This document shows positions 1-6,911 of a stretch of DNA of 21,225 nucleotides, one piece after another (the stretch's first letter is position 1; every line of letters starts with the position of its first letter). The notes under the pieces were generated by a model. That model was not told the DNA's origin and made no database searches. It saw nothing but the letters and a program-made list of their open reading frames with translations. The position numbers and the translations under genes are program-made. The stretch is from a virus, in the IMG/VR virus record IMGVR_UViG_3300047300_000712, positions 1-21,225 of that record; one strand, given 5' to 3'.

Positions 1-2
1 CA

Positions 3-314
3 GCCGTTGCTGATTTACGCAGTCGTGGACACAGCGTGGTAGTTTATCAGCAAGCAGATGACAGTTACGACATGTATTTGTCCAGTCCTAGGCTACAATG
101 GTTTAATTCCTGCCCAAATATCGTGCAGGGATTCAGCTGGCGTGCTATAATGTATCAACATGAACAGGGTGTGCCGCCAGCTGAGCCCGGTGGCCGGGCA
201 AACTTCATTGGCCCACAAACAGTTCCTGAAAATATCAAGCATAGAGCACACGGTGCTCATGCACCACTTAATGAGTTTCTTGTTAATTACATAAATGACA
301 ACAGCATCTTATAA
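3..314 (+). CDS. Conserved phage protein of unknown function, 5' end outside window
   Basis: The frame is open from the first bases and closes with TAA, giving 103 visible C-terminal residues. A GTG at base 36 could start a shorter product, but the residues before it (AVADLRSRGHSV) read as normal protein, so I treat the gene as entering from the left. The visible part starts with a strand-like stretch (VVVYQQ), then an aromatic-rich segment (LQWFNSCPNIVQGFSWRA) and a Gly/Pro-rich stretch before a TVPEN turn. I recognise no catalytic motif and no membrane segment. It overlaps the next gene by 20 bases in another frame, so the two are probably one transcription unit. Function unknown; I am fairly sure it is coding because of its composition and the tight overlap. 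Confidence 0.65.
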   Translation, partial: AVADLRSRGHSVVVYQQADDSYDMYLSSPRLQWFNSCPNIVQGFSWRAIMYQHEQGVPPAEPGGRANFIGPQTVPENIKHRAHGAHAPLNEFLVNYINDNSIL

Positions 315-987
315 ATGCAAATACTGTGGAAAAGCGTTTGTTAAGGAATCTACTTTAACAAATCATCTCTGTGAGCAAAAGCGCCGCTGGCAACAGGAAA
401 AGGAAACTGGTGTACAGTTAGGCCTACGTGCTTATTTGCGTTTTTATGAATATGCACAAGGCTCTGCTAAACTAAAGAGCTATGCAGACTTTGTGACTAG
501 TCCTTATTACATAGCATTTGTTAAATTTGGCAGATATCTAGTAGACATACGTGCAGTTAATCCACAAAACTTCATTGACTGGTTACTAAAGAACAACAAG
601 AAACTAGACTACTGGACAAAAGACAGCTTCTACGAAGAATGGTTACGTGAATATGTTAAGCGTGAAGCAGTACAAGACGCACTAGAACGTGCATTAAAGG
701 AAATGACAGCGTATGCAGAGGATAATGGAGATCTTAAAAACGGTTATAGAGACTATTTTAGGTACGGTAACACTAATAGGATATGTCACCATATTTGTAG
801 TGGGCGGATCAGTCCTTGGGTTGTATTTAATTGCAGTAGTGGTGTCGAATTTCTTGATGGACTATCTGAAGAGCAAGTGGCGATCGTACTTCCGTACATA
901 GACCCAGACTATTGGCAACGTAAGTTTCGCGACTACACCGCTGACACTGAGTGGACTAAAGACGTATTAGAGAAAGCAGGACTATGA
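295..987 (+). CDS. C2HC zinc-finger phage protein, 230 residues
   Basis: The N-terminus holds a clear zinc-finger signature: C8-x2-C11-x12-H24-x-C26, with finger-like residues between (YCGKAF...TLTNHLC). The rest is soluble, rich in Tyr, Trp and charged residues, with alternating helical segments and no signal peptide. The end (SPWVVFNCSSGVEFLDGL, then PDYWQRKF) looks like a conserved phage domain that I recall from marine T4-like phages as an uncharacterised family; I cannot verify that here. A nucleic-acid-binding or regulatory role is inferred only from the finger. The ATG lies inside the previous gene, and the stop overlaps the next start as ATGA, suggesting translational coupling. An alternative frame in the 3' half encodes a hydrophobic 62-residue peptide, treated as a finding rather than a gene. 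Confidence 0.75.
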   Translation: MTTASYKCKYCGKAFVKESTLTNHLCEQKRRWQQEKETGVQLGLRAYLRFYEYAQGSAKLKSYADFVTSPYYIAFVKFGRYLVDIRAVNPQNFIDWLLKNNKKLDYWTKDSFYEEWLREYVKREAVQDALERALKEMTAYAEDNGDLKNGYRDYFRYGNTNRICHHICSGRISPWVVFNCSSGVEFLDGLSEEQVAIVLPYIDPDYWQRKFRDYTADTEWTKDVLEKAGL

Positions 988-1559
988 AATTTAAGTCAGA
1001 CATTGACATTGACTTTGGTAACAGGGAAGCGGCAATACAACTGCTGAATGTTACCCCTGCAGGCATCATTCGTGATGGCAAGTTAATAAAGCACAACACG
1101 GGTGTATACCCAACTGATGTTCCTGTTGATCCTTTTACTGGTATAGCCAGCATCGACTACAAGGCAGCAGAGGACCGGGGTTATGCTAAACTAGACTTTC
1201 TAAACGTTTCTTTATATACACAGATAAAGGATGAGGCGCATTTAGATGAGTTAATTGCACAAGAGCCAGACTGGGCACAATTATATGACCCGGAGTTCTG
1301 TGCAAAGCTGATTCACATTGGCAATCACTACGAAACACTGGTTAAAATGCCCGAAGCTGTAACTAGTATTCCACGTATGGCTATGTTTCTAGCCATTATT
1401 CGTCCTGGTAAGCGCCACTTAATTGGGCAGAAGTGGGCAGATGTTGCTAAAACTATCTGGGACGCAAATGAAGAAGGCTATGTGTTTAAGAAAGCACACG
1501 CTGTAGCATACGCACACCTAGTATGCGTACACATGAACTTATTGAGTTCGTCTAACTAG
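984..1559 (+). CDS. Miniature DnaE-like (DNA polymerase III alpha-related) protein, 191 residues
   Basis: Several short blocks occur in the order found in family C polymerases. SDIDIDF (5-11) corresponds to PDFDVDF with the first two catalytic Asp (here D6 and D8). KHNTGVY (36-42) corresponds to the H-x-x-GVV region. AKLDFLNV (68-75) corresponds to KFDFLGL with the third catalytic Asp (D71). IIRPGKR (138-144) corresponds to the RPG motif, and FKKAHAVAYA (168-177) to the FNKSHAAAYA motif. E. coli DnaE has about 150 residues between the Asp motifs; here there are about 60, and the PHP, OB and tau-binding domains are absent. It is probably not the replicative polymerase, since T4-like phages normally carry a family B enzyme. 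The ATG overlaps the previous stop. The 3' end overlaps the convergent gene by 21 bases. Homology is strongly suggested; activity is unknown. Confidence 0.7.
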   Translation: MKFKSDIDIDFGNREAAIQLLNVTPAGIIRDGKLIKHNTGVYPTDVPVDPFTGIASIDYKAAEDRGYAKLDFLNVSLYTQIKDEAHLDELIAQEPDWAQLYDPEFCAKLIHIGNHYETLVKMPEAVTSIPRMAMFLAIIRPGKRHLIGQKWADVAKTIWDANEEGYVFKKAHAVAYAHLVCVHMNLLSSSN

Positions 1560-1913
1560 TGTAATTGAACGGCGCTTACTGCGCTTCATTGAAATTTCTT
1601 TAAGGCTTGTCTGCGGGCCGTAACGGATATCTACATCCTTGCTATTCATGGTTTTAACGCAGAACTTGAATAGTGCCCAGTCCTGTTTCAAAAACACATT
1701 GATCGGGACGATCCTATTGCTTTCCCACCACCAAACTTCCCCTAGTTCCAGGAACCGGGACTTCTGTTCTGCGGTTTTTAAGCTTCCAAAGTCGTAGATT
1801 GTTGTAATCTGCTCGTCGGCGTTTTGTACGATGCCTACATAGTCATTGCCACCATAGACTATGTACGTTAGGTACGGGTATTTTGCTAATAATGCCTTAA
1901 TATCTATTTCCAC
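1539..1913 (-). CDS. Conserved hypothetical protein on the minus strand, 124 residues
   Basis: This is the only minus-strand reading frame that looks like a real gene: balanced composition, hydrophobic/aromatic segments (PYLTYIVYGGNDYVGIVQN, GEVWWWESNRIVPINVF) and a basic tail (MKRSKRRSITLVRR). I recognise no family. The start is GTG, read from cac at 1911-1913. There is only a weak A-rich ribosome site. A TATAAATA box on the same strand at 1973-1966 is about 50 bases upstream, which would make it a late gene. It is convergent with the mini-DnaE gene and overlaps its last codons. A small soluble protein is likely; the basic end could bind nucleic acid, but that is a guess. Confidence 0.6.
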   Translation of the reverse strand: MEIDIKALLAKYPYLTYIVYGGNDYVGIVQNADEQITTIYDFGSLKTAEQKSRFLELGEVWWWESNRIVPINVFLKQDWALFKFCVKTMNSKDVDIRYGPQTSLKEISMKRSKRRSITLVRRTQ

Positions 1914-1919
1914 TTTTAC

Positions 1920-1927
1920 GATAAATA
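1920..1927 (+). promoter_or_regulatory. T4-type late promoter box GATAAATA
   Basis: GATAAATA followed by T differs from the T4 late consensus TATAAATA at the first base. It ends about 20 bases before the ATG of the first fibre-locus gene, so a start site about 6 bases downstream would give a leader of roughly 15 bases. It shares the core ATAAATAT with the boxes near 7975, 13989 and 20963, each also just upstream of a gene. Confidence 0.6.
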
Positions 1928-1947
1928 TCTAAAAGATTGCCTAACAA

Positions 1948-2454
1948 ATGCAGACTATCAAAGCATATTTATATGACCAACAAGTGGAGGTCCAAATTTT
2001 GGACACCACTATATTCACTGTGAGGAACAGACAAGTGTATAGCCGCCCAATTAAAGTTTATCAGGGTATAGATAACCCTATCCAAGTCGTTGTAAAAAAC
2101 CAAGACCAGAAAAAAGTCAATTTAACTGGGTATGCAATGCAAGCTGACATTCAAGATCCTAATAGTGAAACCACTGTGGCTAGTTATGCAGTAACCTGGA
2201 CAAATGGCGGCAATATTGCACTAGGACAAGGACAGTTTACAATCGATAACACAACACTAAACAGCCTAGAGCAACGCTTTTACAAGCTAACTTTTAGAAC
2301 AATTAAAAATTCAGACAACAGCGAAAAGCCCGTATATGTTGATGACAATTACGGTGTTCCGTTGGATTTAGAAGTACTCCCAGCATACTACGCTACAACA
2401 GAACCGCCACCCTCTGGAACCACGGATATTGTTGTGGACGGGGGTGTACTATAA
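1948..2454 (+). CDS. Virion structural protein with probable Ig-like fold, 168 residues
   Basis: The protein is strand-rich, polar, and has no signal or membrane segment. Residues about 40-72 (YQGIDNPIQVVVKN, then VNLTGYAMQADIQDP) match the pattern seen in N-terminal domains of phage baseplate and fibre proteins: a polar strand, then K/V-D/N-LTG, then a strand. This suggests an immunoglobulin-like or BppU-like sandwich. The C-terminus is a flexible Pro/Thr/Gly tail. Its stop overlaps the start of the giant fibre gene as TAATG, so the two are translated together, and it has its own late promoter. A connector or chaperone-like partner of the fibre is the most economical role; the exact family is not recognised. 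Confidence 0.55.
   Translation: MQTIKAYLYDQQVEVQILDTTIFTVRNRQVYSRPIKVYQGIDNPIQVVVKNQDQKKVNLTGYAMQADIQDPNSETTVASYAVTWTNGGNIALGQGQFTIDNTTLNSLEQRFYKLTFRTIKNSDNSEKPVYVDDNYGVPLDLEVLPAYYATTEPPPSGTTDIVVDGGVL
1966..1973 (-). promoter_or_regulatory. Perfect TATAAATA late box on the minus strand
   Basis: Read on the minus strand, bases 1973 to 1966 are TATAAATA and the next base is T, so the shared core ATAAATAT is complete. It points toward the only minus-strand gene, with a predicted leader of about 47 bases. It lies inside the first codons of the divergent plus-strand gene. One chance occurrence of an A/T-only 8-mer in a window this size is not surprising, so the call rests on position and orientation. 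Confidence 0.4.
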
Positions 2455-5400
2455 TGACAGCAAATATTCGCTTAACACAAATTCTTTTAAAGCGCGGTAA
2501 CACTACTGCGGCAAGCAATTACACAGGCCCAATTGGTGAAGTAGTAATCGACACAGGCTTGCAAACTCTGCGTATCCAAGACGGTGTAACTCCCGGTGGT
2601 CAAATTATACAAACCAGCGCAGGCGATGGCACTATTACTAACGCTAATGTTACAACTGGTAATTTAGTTATTACACTAGGCAATGGCTCTACAATTGATG
2701 CTGGTTACGTAATTGGCGATCAAGGCCCTCAAGGCGATCAGGGACCGCAAGGTATCCAGGGTATCCAGGGTATACAAGGAAACACTGGACCACGTGGCCC
2801 GCAAGGCGATCAAGGCATTCAGGGCAATGTTGGTCCACAAGGAATTCAGGGTATTCAGGGTATACAGGGTAATGTTGGGCCACAGGGTATACAGGGTATA
2901 CAGGGTAACGTTGGCCCACAAGGCATTCAGGGAAATGTTGGGGCAACCGGCCCACAAGGCATACAGGGCAATGTTGGCGCAACTGGCGCACAAGGCATAC
3001 AAGGTATTAAGGGCGACCGCGGTGATCAAGGTATTAGTGTAACACTAGTCGGTAATGTAACACTACCTGAAGATTTGAACTTTAGCGGTAATGCCGGAGA
3101 AGCATATATTGTTACTAGCACTGGCAACTTATACTTCTGGAACACAACAATTAGTAATTGGGCAGACATTGGCCCTATTGTTGGCCCACGCGGTGATAAA
3201 GGTGATACCGGGGAACAAGGTATCCAAGGCGCTCAAGGTATTCAGGGAGAGACTGGACCGCAAGGCCCTCAAGGCGACCCTGGCGTACCGGGCCCACAGG
3301 GCGAGCAAGGCCCTCAAGGCATTCAAGGTGAACCTGGGGCACAAGGACCTCAAGGTGAACAGGGCATACAAGGAGACGCTGGCCCTCAAGGTGAACCGGG
3401 TATACAAGGTGAGCAAGGGCCGCAAGGCGATCCTGGTCCGCAGGGCGAACAAGGCATTCAAGGCGAAGCAGGCGCAGGTGTCCCTACAGGTGGCACTGCT
3501 GGACAAGTACTAGCAAAAGTAGATGGCGATGACTATCATACTGAATGGGCAGATGTTGCAAGCCTTGCTTCAAGTGATAGATTGGTAAATGGCAATCATA
3601 CTGTATTGCTTAGAGATAATGGCACACTAGATCTTCCAGATGGCGGCGAGATTTGGTTTAGTTATGGCTACATTGATCAGGACGAAGATGTAGATGGCAA
3701 TGCACTTAGAATCAGTGGCGGCAACTGTGTTGTTATCAACACTTCCGAAGACGGCACCAAGTGGTTGTTTACCGCAGATGGCAATTTGGTGTTGCCAGGT
3801 GTACTGGATTTTTCATCGAGCCCAGCCGGATACCTGAGTGGCAATATTGTATTTGGTGACGGTACTGTTCAGAACACAGCGTTTACTGGAATACCAGATG
3901 TTGTGACTGTAAGTAATACAGCACCAACTAACAACAATGCCTGGTACAATACAGAAGATGGCCGTTTGTATGTGGATGCCAATGGTTCATGGGTTGACGC
4001 AAACCCTAACCAAGTTCCTGGCAACATGGTTGCGTGGACAAACGATGGAATTGAATTTCCTGATGAAACTGTACAAACAACAGCATTTGATACACATGCA
4101 GGCAACACAGCACCTGCAAATGGTTTAGTTTGGTACAACACCGAGGACGGCCGTACATACAACAAGATTAACGGTGTATGGGTAGATGCTAATCCAGCGG
4201 TTCTACCCGGAGATGTTGTTACCTTTAACGAAGATGGTAATATTACACTAGGCGTAGGCGGCCAAGTTACTTGGGCCAATGGCGTAAGTATTTTAAGCGG
4301 TATCTCTGCCGGGTCTACAAGTTCGGATAGAATTGTTAGCGGATCTCAAACGCTAAGAGTTAATTCACTTGGTGGTGTAGTGTTCCCGGATGGATCTGAA
4401 CAAACTACAGCATACACTGGGTTACCAACAGAACTAACGGCATACATCATTGCTGGTAGTGGCACTTACCATACTCCCGGGGCACTTCGTGCAGTTCAGA
4501 ACGATGCAAACTGGGCATTTGGTTTTGCAAACCCAGGCGGAGATTATTATTACACTAGAGCAACTTTCTGGGGTTCATCTAGTGACACTCGTGCTTTCCA
4601 AGTATTTGATAACGCTATAAACGATGTGCGTTTCTCTGTAACAGGTACAGGTAATGTTGTTATTGGTTCAGGCGGACGACTAGTATTCCCTGATGGCACA
4701 TCAATGGCTACCGCAGCTACTGGCAGTGGTTCGACATACAGTGATAGCAATGTAGCCGCATACTTGTCTGCAAATCCACAGGCAGGCACATACAGCAATA
4801 GTAATGTAGCGGCATATTTAACAGCTAACCCACAACCAGGAACATATAGCAATAGTAATGTAGCCGCATATTTAACAGCTAACCCACAGGCAGGCACATA
4901 CAGCAATAGTAATGTAGCAAGCTATATGGCCAGTGGTAGTTTAGAAACTGCATGGGTACACGGTAACCTAACTGTTGGAAACTTATTTGTTAATGGCACA
5001 ACTACAACACTAAACACATCTAGTTATGCTGTCAGTGATAACATTGTACAGTTTGCTGATGGTAACCCTGCTGATACATTAGATGTAGGCTTTGTTGCAC
5101 ATCGCACAGTGGGCGGAACATTACAGCATACTGGTTTTGTGCGTGATGCAAGTGCAAACAACTGGAAGTTGTTTAGCAATGTAACCGCACAACCCGGTAA
5201 CACAGTAGACTTTACAAATGCAATTCTAGACAATATAGAGTTAGGAACTATTACTGGATCCGACTTTAAGTTTGCCAACGGCGTATCAATCTTATCCACA
5301 GTAGCAGGCACATATAGCAATACCAATGTATCTGCTTACTTGTCCAGCCAAAATATTACTAGTGCAAACATTGGCGGTAGTCAGGCTTATGCTAACACAA

Positions 5401-6200
5401 GAGTTGCCGCACTAGAAGCCAACGTTGGTAGTTACTATACCTGGGCAAATGCCAATGCTTATAGCAACACCAATGTAGCGGCGTACTTAACAACAGCAAC
5501 AATTAACACAACTGGCAACATCACTGCTGGCAATGTAACTGGTACACATTATGGCAACGCCGTGGGTACTACTGCTACATACACCGGCAATGTAACAGCC
5601 GCTAACTTTGTTGGTACAGTAGTTGGCAACTTAACAGGCAACGTAACTGGCAACTTAACAGGCAACGTAACTGGAACAACACCTAACGTTTCGCTAGTTG
5701 CAGGCAGTTACACAACAACAATCGATAACACTGGGCGAGCAACATTCCCGGGCAACGTAACAATTAACGGTACACAAGGCATTACAATGCCAAACCGTCC
5801 GGCGTTCCGTATATATGGCGGATCGCCTGCGTGGTATACTACTGCTAACTCTAACTTAAAAGGCTCGTCAATTACTGTTGACTACAACCAAGGAAGTTAT
5901 TTTAACAGTACCTCAGGTGTGTTTACAGTACCTGTTGCTGGATTGTATAGCGTAACACTAAATGCTAGAGTTGGTAGTGTAAATGCCCAGGGTCAAATCA
6001 TGGTAATTAGGAATGGCTTAACTACTCCAGGTAACGTGGCAGTTATGTGGGAAGCAGACACTAACACAGGTACAGCAGTTCACTTTGGTGTTTGTAGCAC
6101 AGTAAAACTAGCAGCCGGGGATTGGCTAAGTGCTAATATCACAGCAGGTAACATCCAGTTCGATCAAAACGATTCTTGGACAGTAACATATTTAGGATAA
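2454..6200 (+). CDS. Giant collagen-like tail fibre with C1q-like tip, 1248 residues
   Basis: The order of parts is visible. Residues 1-55 resemble the Mtd-type N-terminal fibre domain (KRGN, GPIGEVVIDTG, then DGVTPGG). Residues about 88-193 and 244-341 are uninterrupted Gly-X-Y collagen repeats, separated by a short globular linker (about 196-243). From about 370 to 770 come repeated shaft units, each ending in a motif such as FPDGTVQNTAF or FPDGSEQTTAY and including two WYNTEDGR modules. Next are repeats of TYSNSNVAAYLTANPQAG and N/T/G-rich beta repeats. The last roughly 130 residues (PAFRIYGG, FNSTSGVFTVPVAGLYSVTL, SWTVTYLG) look like a C1q/TNF-like jelly roll, a common receptor-binding head. 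A trimeric fibre for host attachment is inferred. It starts by TAATG overlap with the upstream gene. Confidence 0.9.
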   Translation: MTANIRLTQILLKRGNTTAASNYTGPIGEVVIDTGLQTLRIQDGVTPGGQIIQTSAGDGTITNANVTTGNLVITLGNGSTIDAGYVIGDQGPQGDQGPQGIQGIQGIQGNTGPRGPQGDQGIQGNVGPQGIQGIQGIQGNVGPQGIQGIQGNVGPQGIQGNVGATGPQGIQGNVGATGAQGIQGIKGDRGDQGISVTLVGNVTLPEDLNFSGNAGEAYIVTSTGNLYFWNTTISNWADIGPIVGPRGDKGDTGEQGIQGAQGIQGETGPQGPQGDPGVPGPQGEQGPQGIQGEPGAQGPQGEQGIQGDAGPQGEPGIQGEQGPQGDPGPQGEQGIQGEAGAGVPTGGTAGQVLAKVDGDDYHTEWADVASLASSDRLVNGNHTVLLRDNGTLDLPDGGEIWFSYGYIDQDEDVDGNALRISGGNCVVINTSEDGTKWLFTADGNLVLPGVLDFSSSPAGYLSGNIVFGDGTVQNTAFTGIPDVVTVSNTAPTNNNAWYNTEDGRLYVDANGSWVDANPNQVPGNMVAWTNDGIEFPDETVQTTAFDTHAGNTAPANGLVWYNTEDGRTYNKINGVWVDANPAVLPGDVVTFNEDGNITLGVGGQVTWANGVSILSGISAGSTSSDRIVSGSQTLRVNSLGGVVFPDGSEQTTAYTGLPTELTAYIIAGSGTYHTPGALRAVQNDANWAFGFANPGGDYYYTRATFWGSSSDTRAFQVFDNAINDVRFSVTGTGNVVIGSGGRLVFPDGTSMATAATGSGSTYSDSNVAAYLSANPQAGTYSNSNVAAYLTANPQPGTYSNSNVAAYLTANPQAGTYSNSNVASYMASGSLETAWVHGNLTVGNLFVNGTTTTLNTSSYAVSDNIVQFADGNPADTLDVGFVAHRTVGGTLQHTGFVRDASANNWKLFSNVTAQPGNTVDFTNAILDNIELGTITGSDFKFANGVSILSTVAGTYSNTNVSAYLSSQNITSANIGGSQAYANTRVAALEANVGSYYTWANANAYSNTNVAAYLTTATINTTGNITAGNVTGTHYGNAVGTTATYTGNVTAANFVGTVVGNLTGNVTGNLTGNVTGTTPNVSLVAGSYTTTIDNTGRATFPGNVTINGTQGITMPNRPAFRIYGGSPAWYTTANSNLKGSSITVDYNQGSYFNSTSGVFTVPVAGLYSVTLNARVGSVNAQGQIMVIRNGLTTPGNVAVMWEADTNTGTAVHFGVCSTVKLAAGDWLSANITAGNIQFDQNDSWTVTYLG
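2715..3032 (+). repeat. Collagen block 1: about 35 Gly-X-Y triplets, neutral type
   Basis: Tandem 9-base codon triplets encode Gly-X-Y with GIQ, GPQ and GNV dominating (for example GPQGIQGIQGNVGPQ). The block is almost uncharged except at its two ends. At DNA level it is built of near-identical 9 to 27 base pieces, so slippage or recombination could easily change its length. Many open frames in the other registers here are shadows of this periodicity. Confidence 0.95.
3183..3476 (+). repeat. Collagen block 2: about 33 Gly-X-Y triplets, acidic type
   Basis: A second uninterrupted Gly-X-Y run in the same protein, but rich in Glu and Asp (GEQ, GDP, GEP, GPQ), unlike block 1. The two blocks are separated by about 50 residues ending in WADIGPIVGPRG. 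The different chemistry suggests separate origin or function rather than simple expansion. Confidence 0.95.
3915..4211 (+). repeat. Duplicated WYNTEDGR shaft module in the fibre gene
   Basis: Two copies, starting at 3915 and 4104 (period 189 bases, 63 codons), each encode N-T-A-P, then WYNTEDGR, then a Y, then a WVDANP and a PG turn. The DNA copies have diverged, mostly at silent positions, so the duplication is old or under purifying selection. Each copy is followed by an FPD-type or strand motif. Confidence 0.75.
4734..4919 (+). repeat. 54-base tandem repeat in the fibre gene (3.4 copies)
   Basis: Units begin at 4734, 4788, 4842 and 4896 and encode TYSNSNVAAYLTANPQAG with small changes; the last is partial. 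Related single units recur near 5304 and 5457 (YSNTNVSAYLSS, YSNTNVAAYLTT). Units 2 to 4 are nearly identical in DNA, pointing to recent expansion. Confidence 0.9.
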
Positions 6201-6203
6201 TCA

Positions 6204-6911
6204 ATGACAATCAGACTAATACACTCTAACGATGTAACAACCACTAGAGCAGATATTGCTACTCGTTACACAGACATTTTCTTCGATGATGAAACTAACA
6301 GTATTTTGTTACCGGACCCAAGTGGTATGTTGGAGACCAAAATTGGCGCACAACCTGTGGGTATTAAGACTGCGGCAATTACCAATGGTAACTTGATTAT
6401 TACTAAAACTGATGGCACAACAATCGATGCTGGTCGAGTAGTGGCTAACGCAACACCTACTACAACTACAACCACAGCAGGTGGTCCGCCAGTAGTAGGC
6501 AGCGCTCCTAACCCAATGGCGCCTATTGTGGTTACAGCACCTCCAGGTTACAAGGCCGCTAGCATCGATGACGGTATTGAACTATCACTAGATACATTGG
6601 CAGTACAGTTACCAACAACAGGTAGTCGCAGTCTACAGTTTAGAGTAACAAGCGGTACGATGAGTGTAAACATTTCAGGGCAAATCTACTGGAGCAACGG
6701 TAACTATGCTGGCAACTATGGTGCCAACTATTGGAACGGTAACACGCTGAATACTACATGGCAACAACCATTCGGATGGAACTTCCCGTGGGCGAACGAT
6801 AAGGCAGTTTACAGCGTCAGGGATGAAACTAACCGCCGCTACTACAGAGTTACGCTGATTATTGGCCCAGGCTACAAGAAGAACTTCATTATTATGGAAC
6901 GTTTAGTCTGA
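6204..6911 (+). CDS. Fibre-associated structural protein with Thr-rich linker, 235 residues
   Basis: The N-terminal third contains ITNGNLIITKTDGTTIDAG, closely matching a segment of the preceding giant fibre (VTTGNLVITLGNGSTIDAG), so the two share a module. A six-Thr run and AGGPP form a flexible hinge near residue 90. The C-terminal domain is strand-rich and aromatic (WSNGNYAGNYGANYWNG, then WQQPFGWNFPWANDK) and ends in a strand (YYRVTLIIGPG). No enzyme motif is visible. It begins 3 bases after the fibre stop and its own stop overlaps the next ATG as TGATG. A fibre tip, adaptor or fibre chaperone is plausible; exact role unknown. Confidence 0.65.
   Translation: MTIRLIHSNDVTTTRADIATRYTDIFFDDETNSILLPDPSGMLETKIGAQPVGIKTAAITNGNLIITKTDGTTIDAGRVVANATPTTTTTTAGGPPVVGSAPNPMAPIVVTAPPGYKAASIDDGIELSLDTLAVQLPTTGSRSLQFRVTSGTMSVNISGQIYWSNGNYAGNYGANYWNGNTLNTTWQQPFGWNFPWANDKAVYSVRDETNRRYYRVTLIIGPGYKKNFIIMERLV

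Noticed and set aside
143-151. TGCTATAAT, an extended -10 promoter element
   Set aside because: It lies inside a coding region (codons for Ala-Ile-Met), has no matching -35 element and is over 140 bases from the next start.
310-317. TATAAATG, one mismatch to the late promoter box
   Set aside because: It lies inside the first codons of the zinc-finger gene and is not followed by a gene start at a suitable distance; it also lacks the shared ATAAATAT core.
2676-3513. Long open frames on both strands and in other plus frames across the collagen region
   Set aside because: They are by-products of the 9-base Gly-X-Y periodicity; their translations are monotonous (repeated LYTL, VYRV) and lack start signals.
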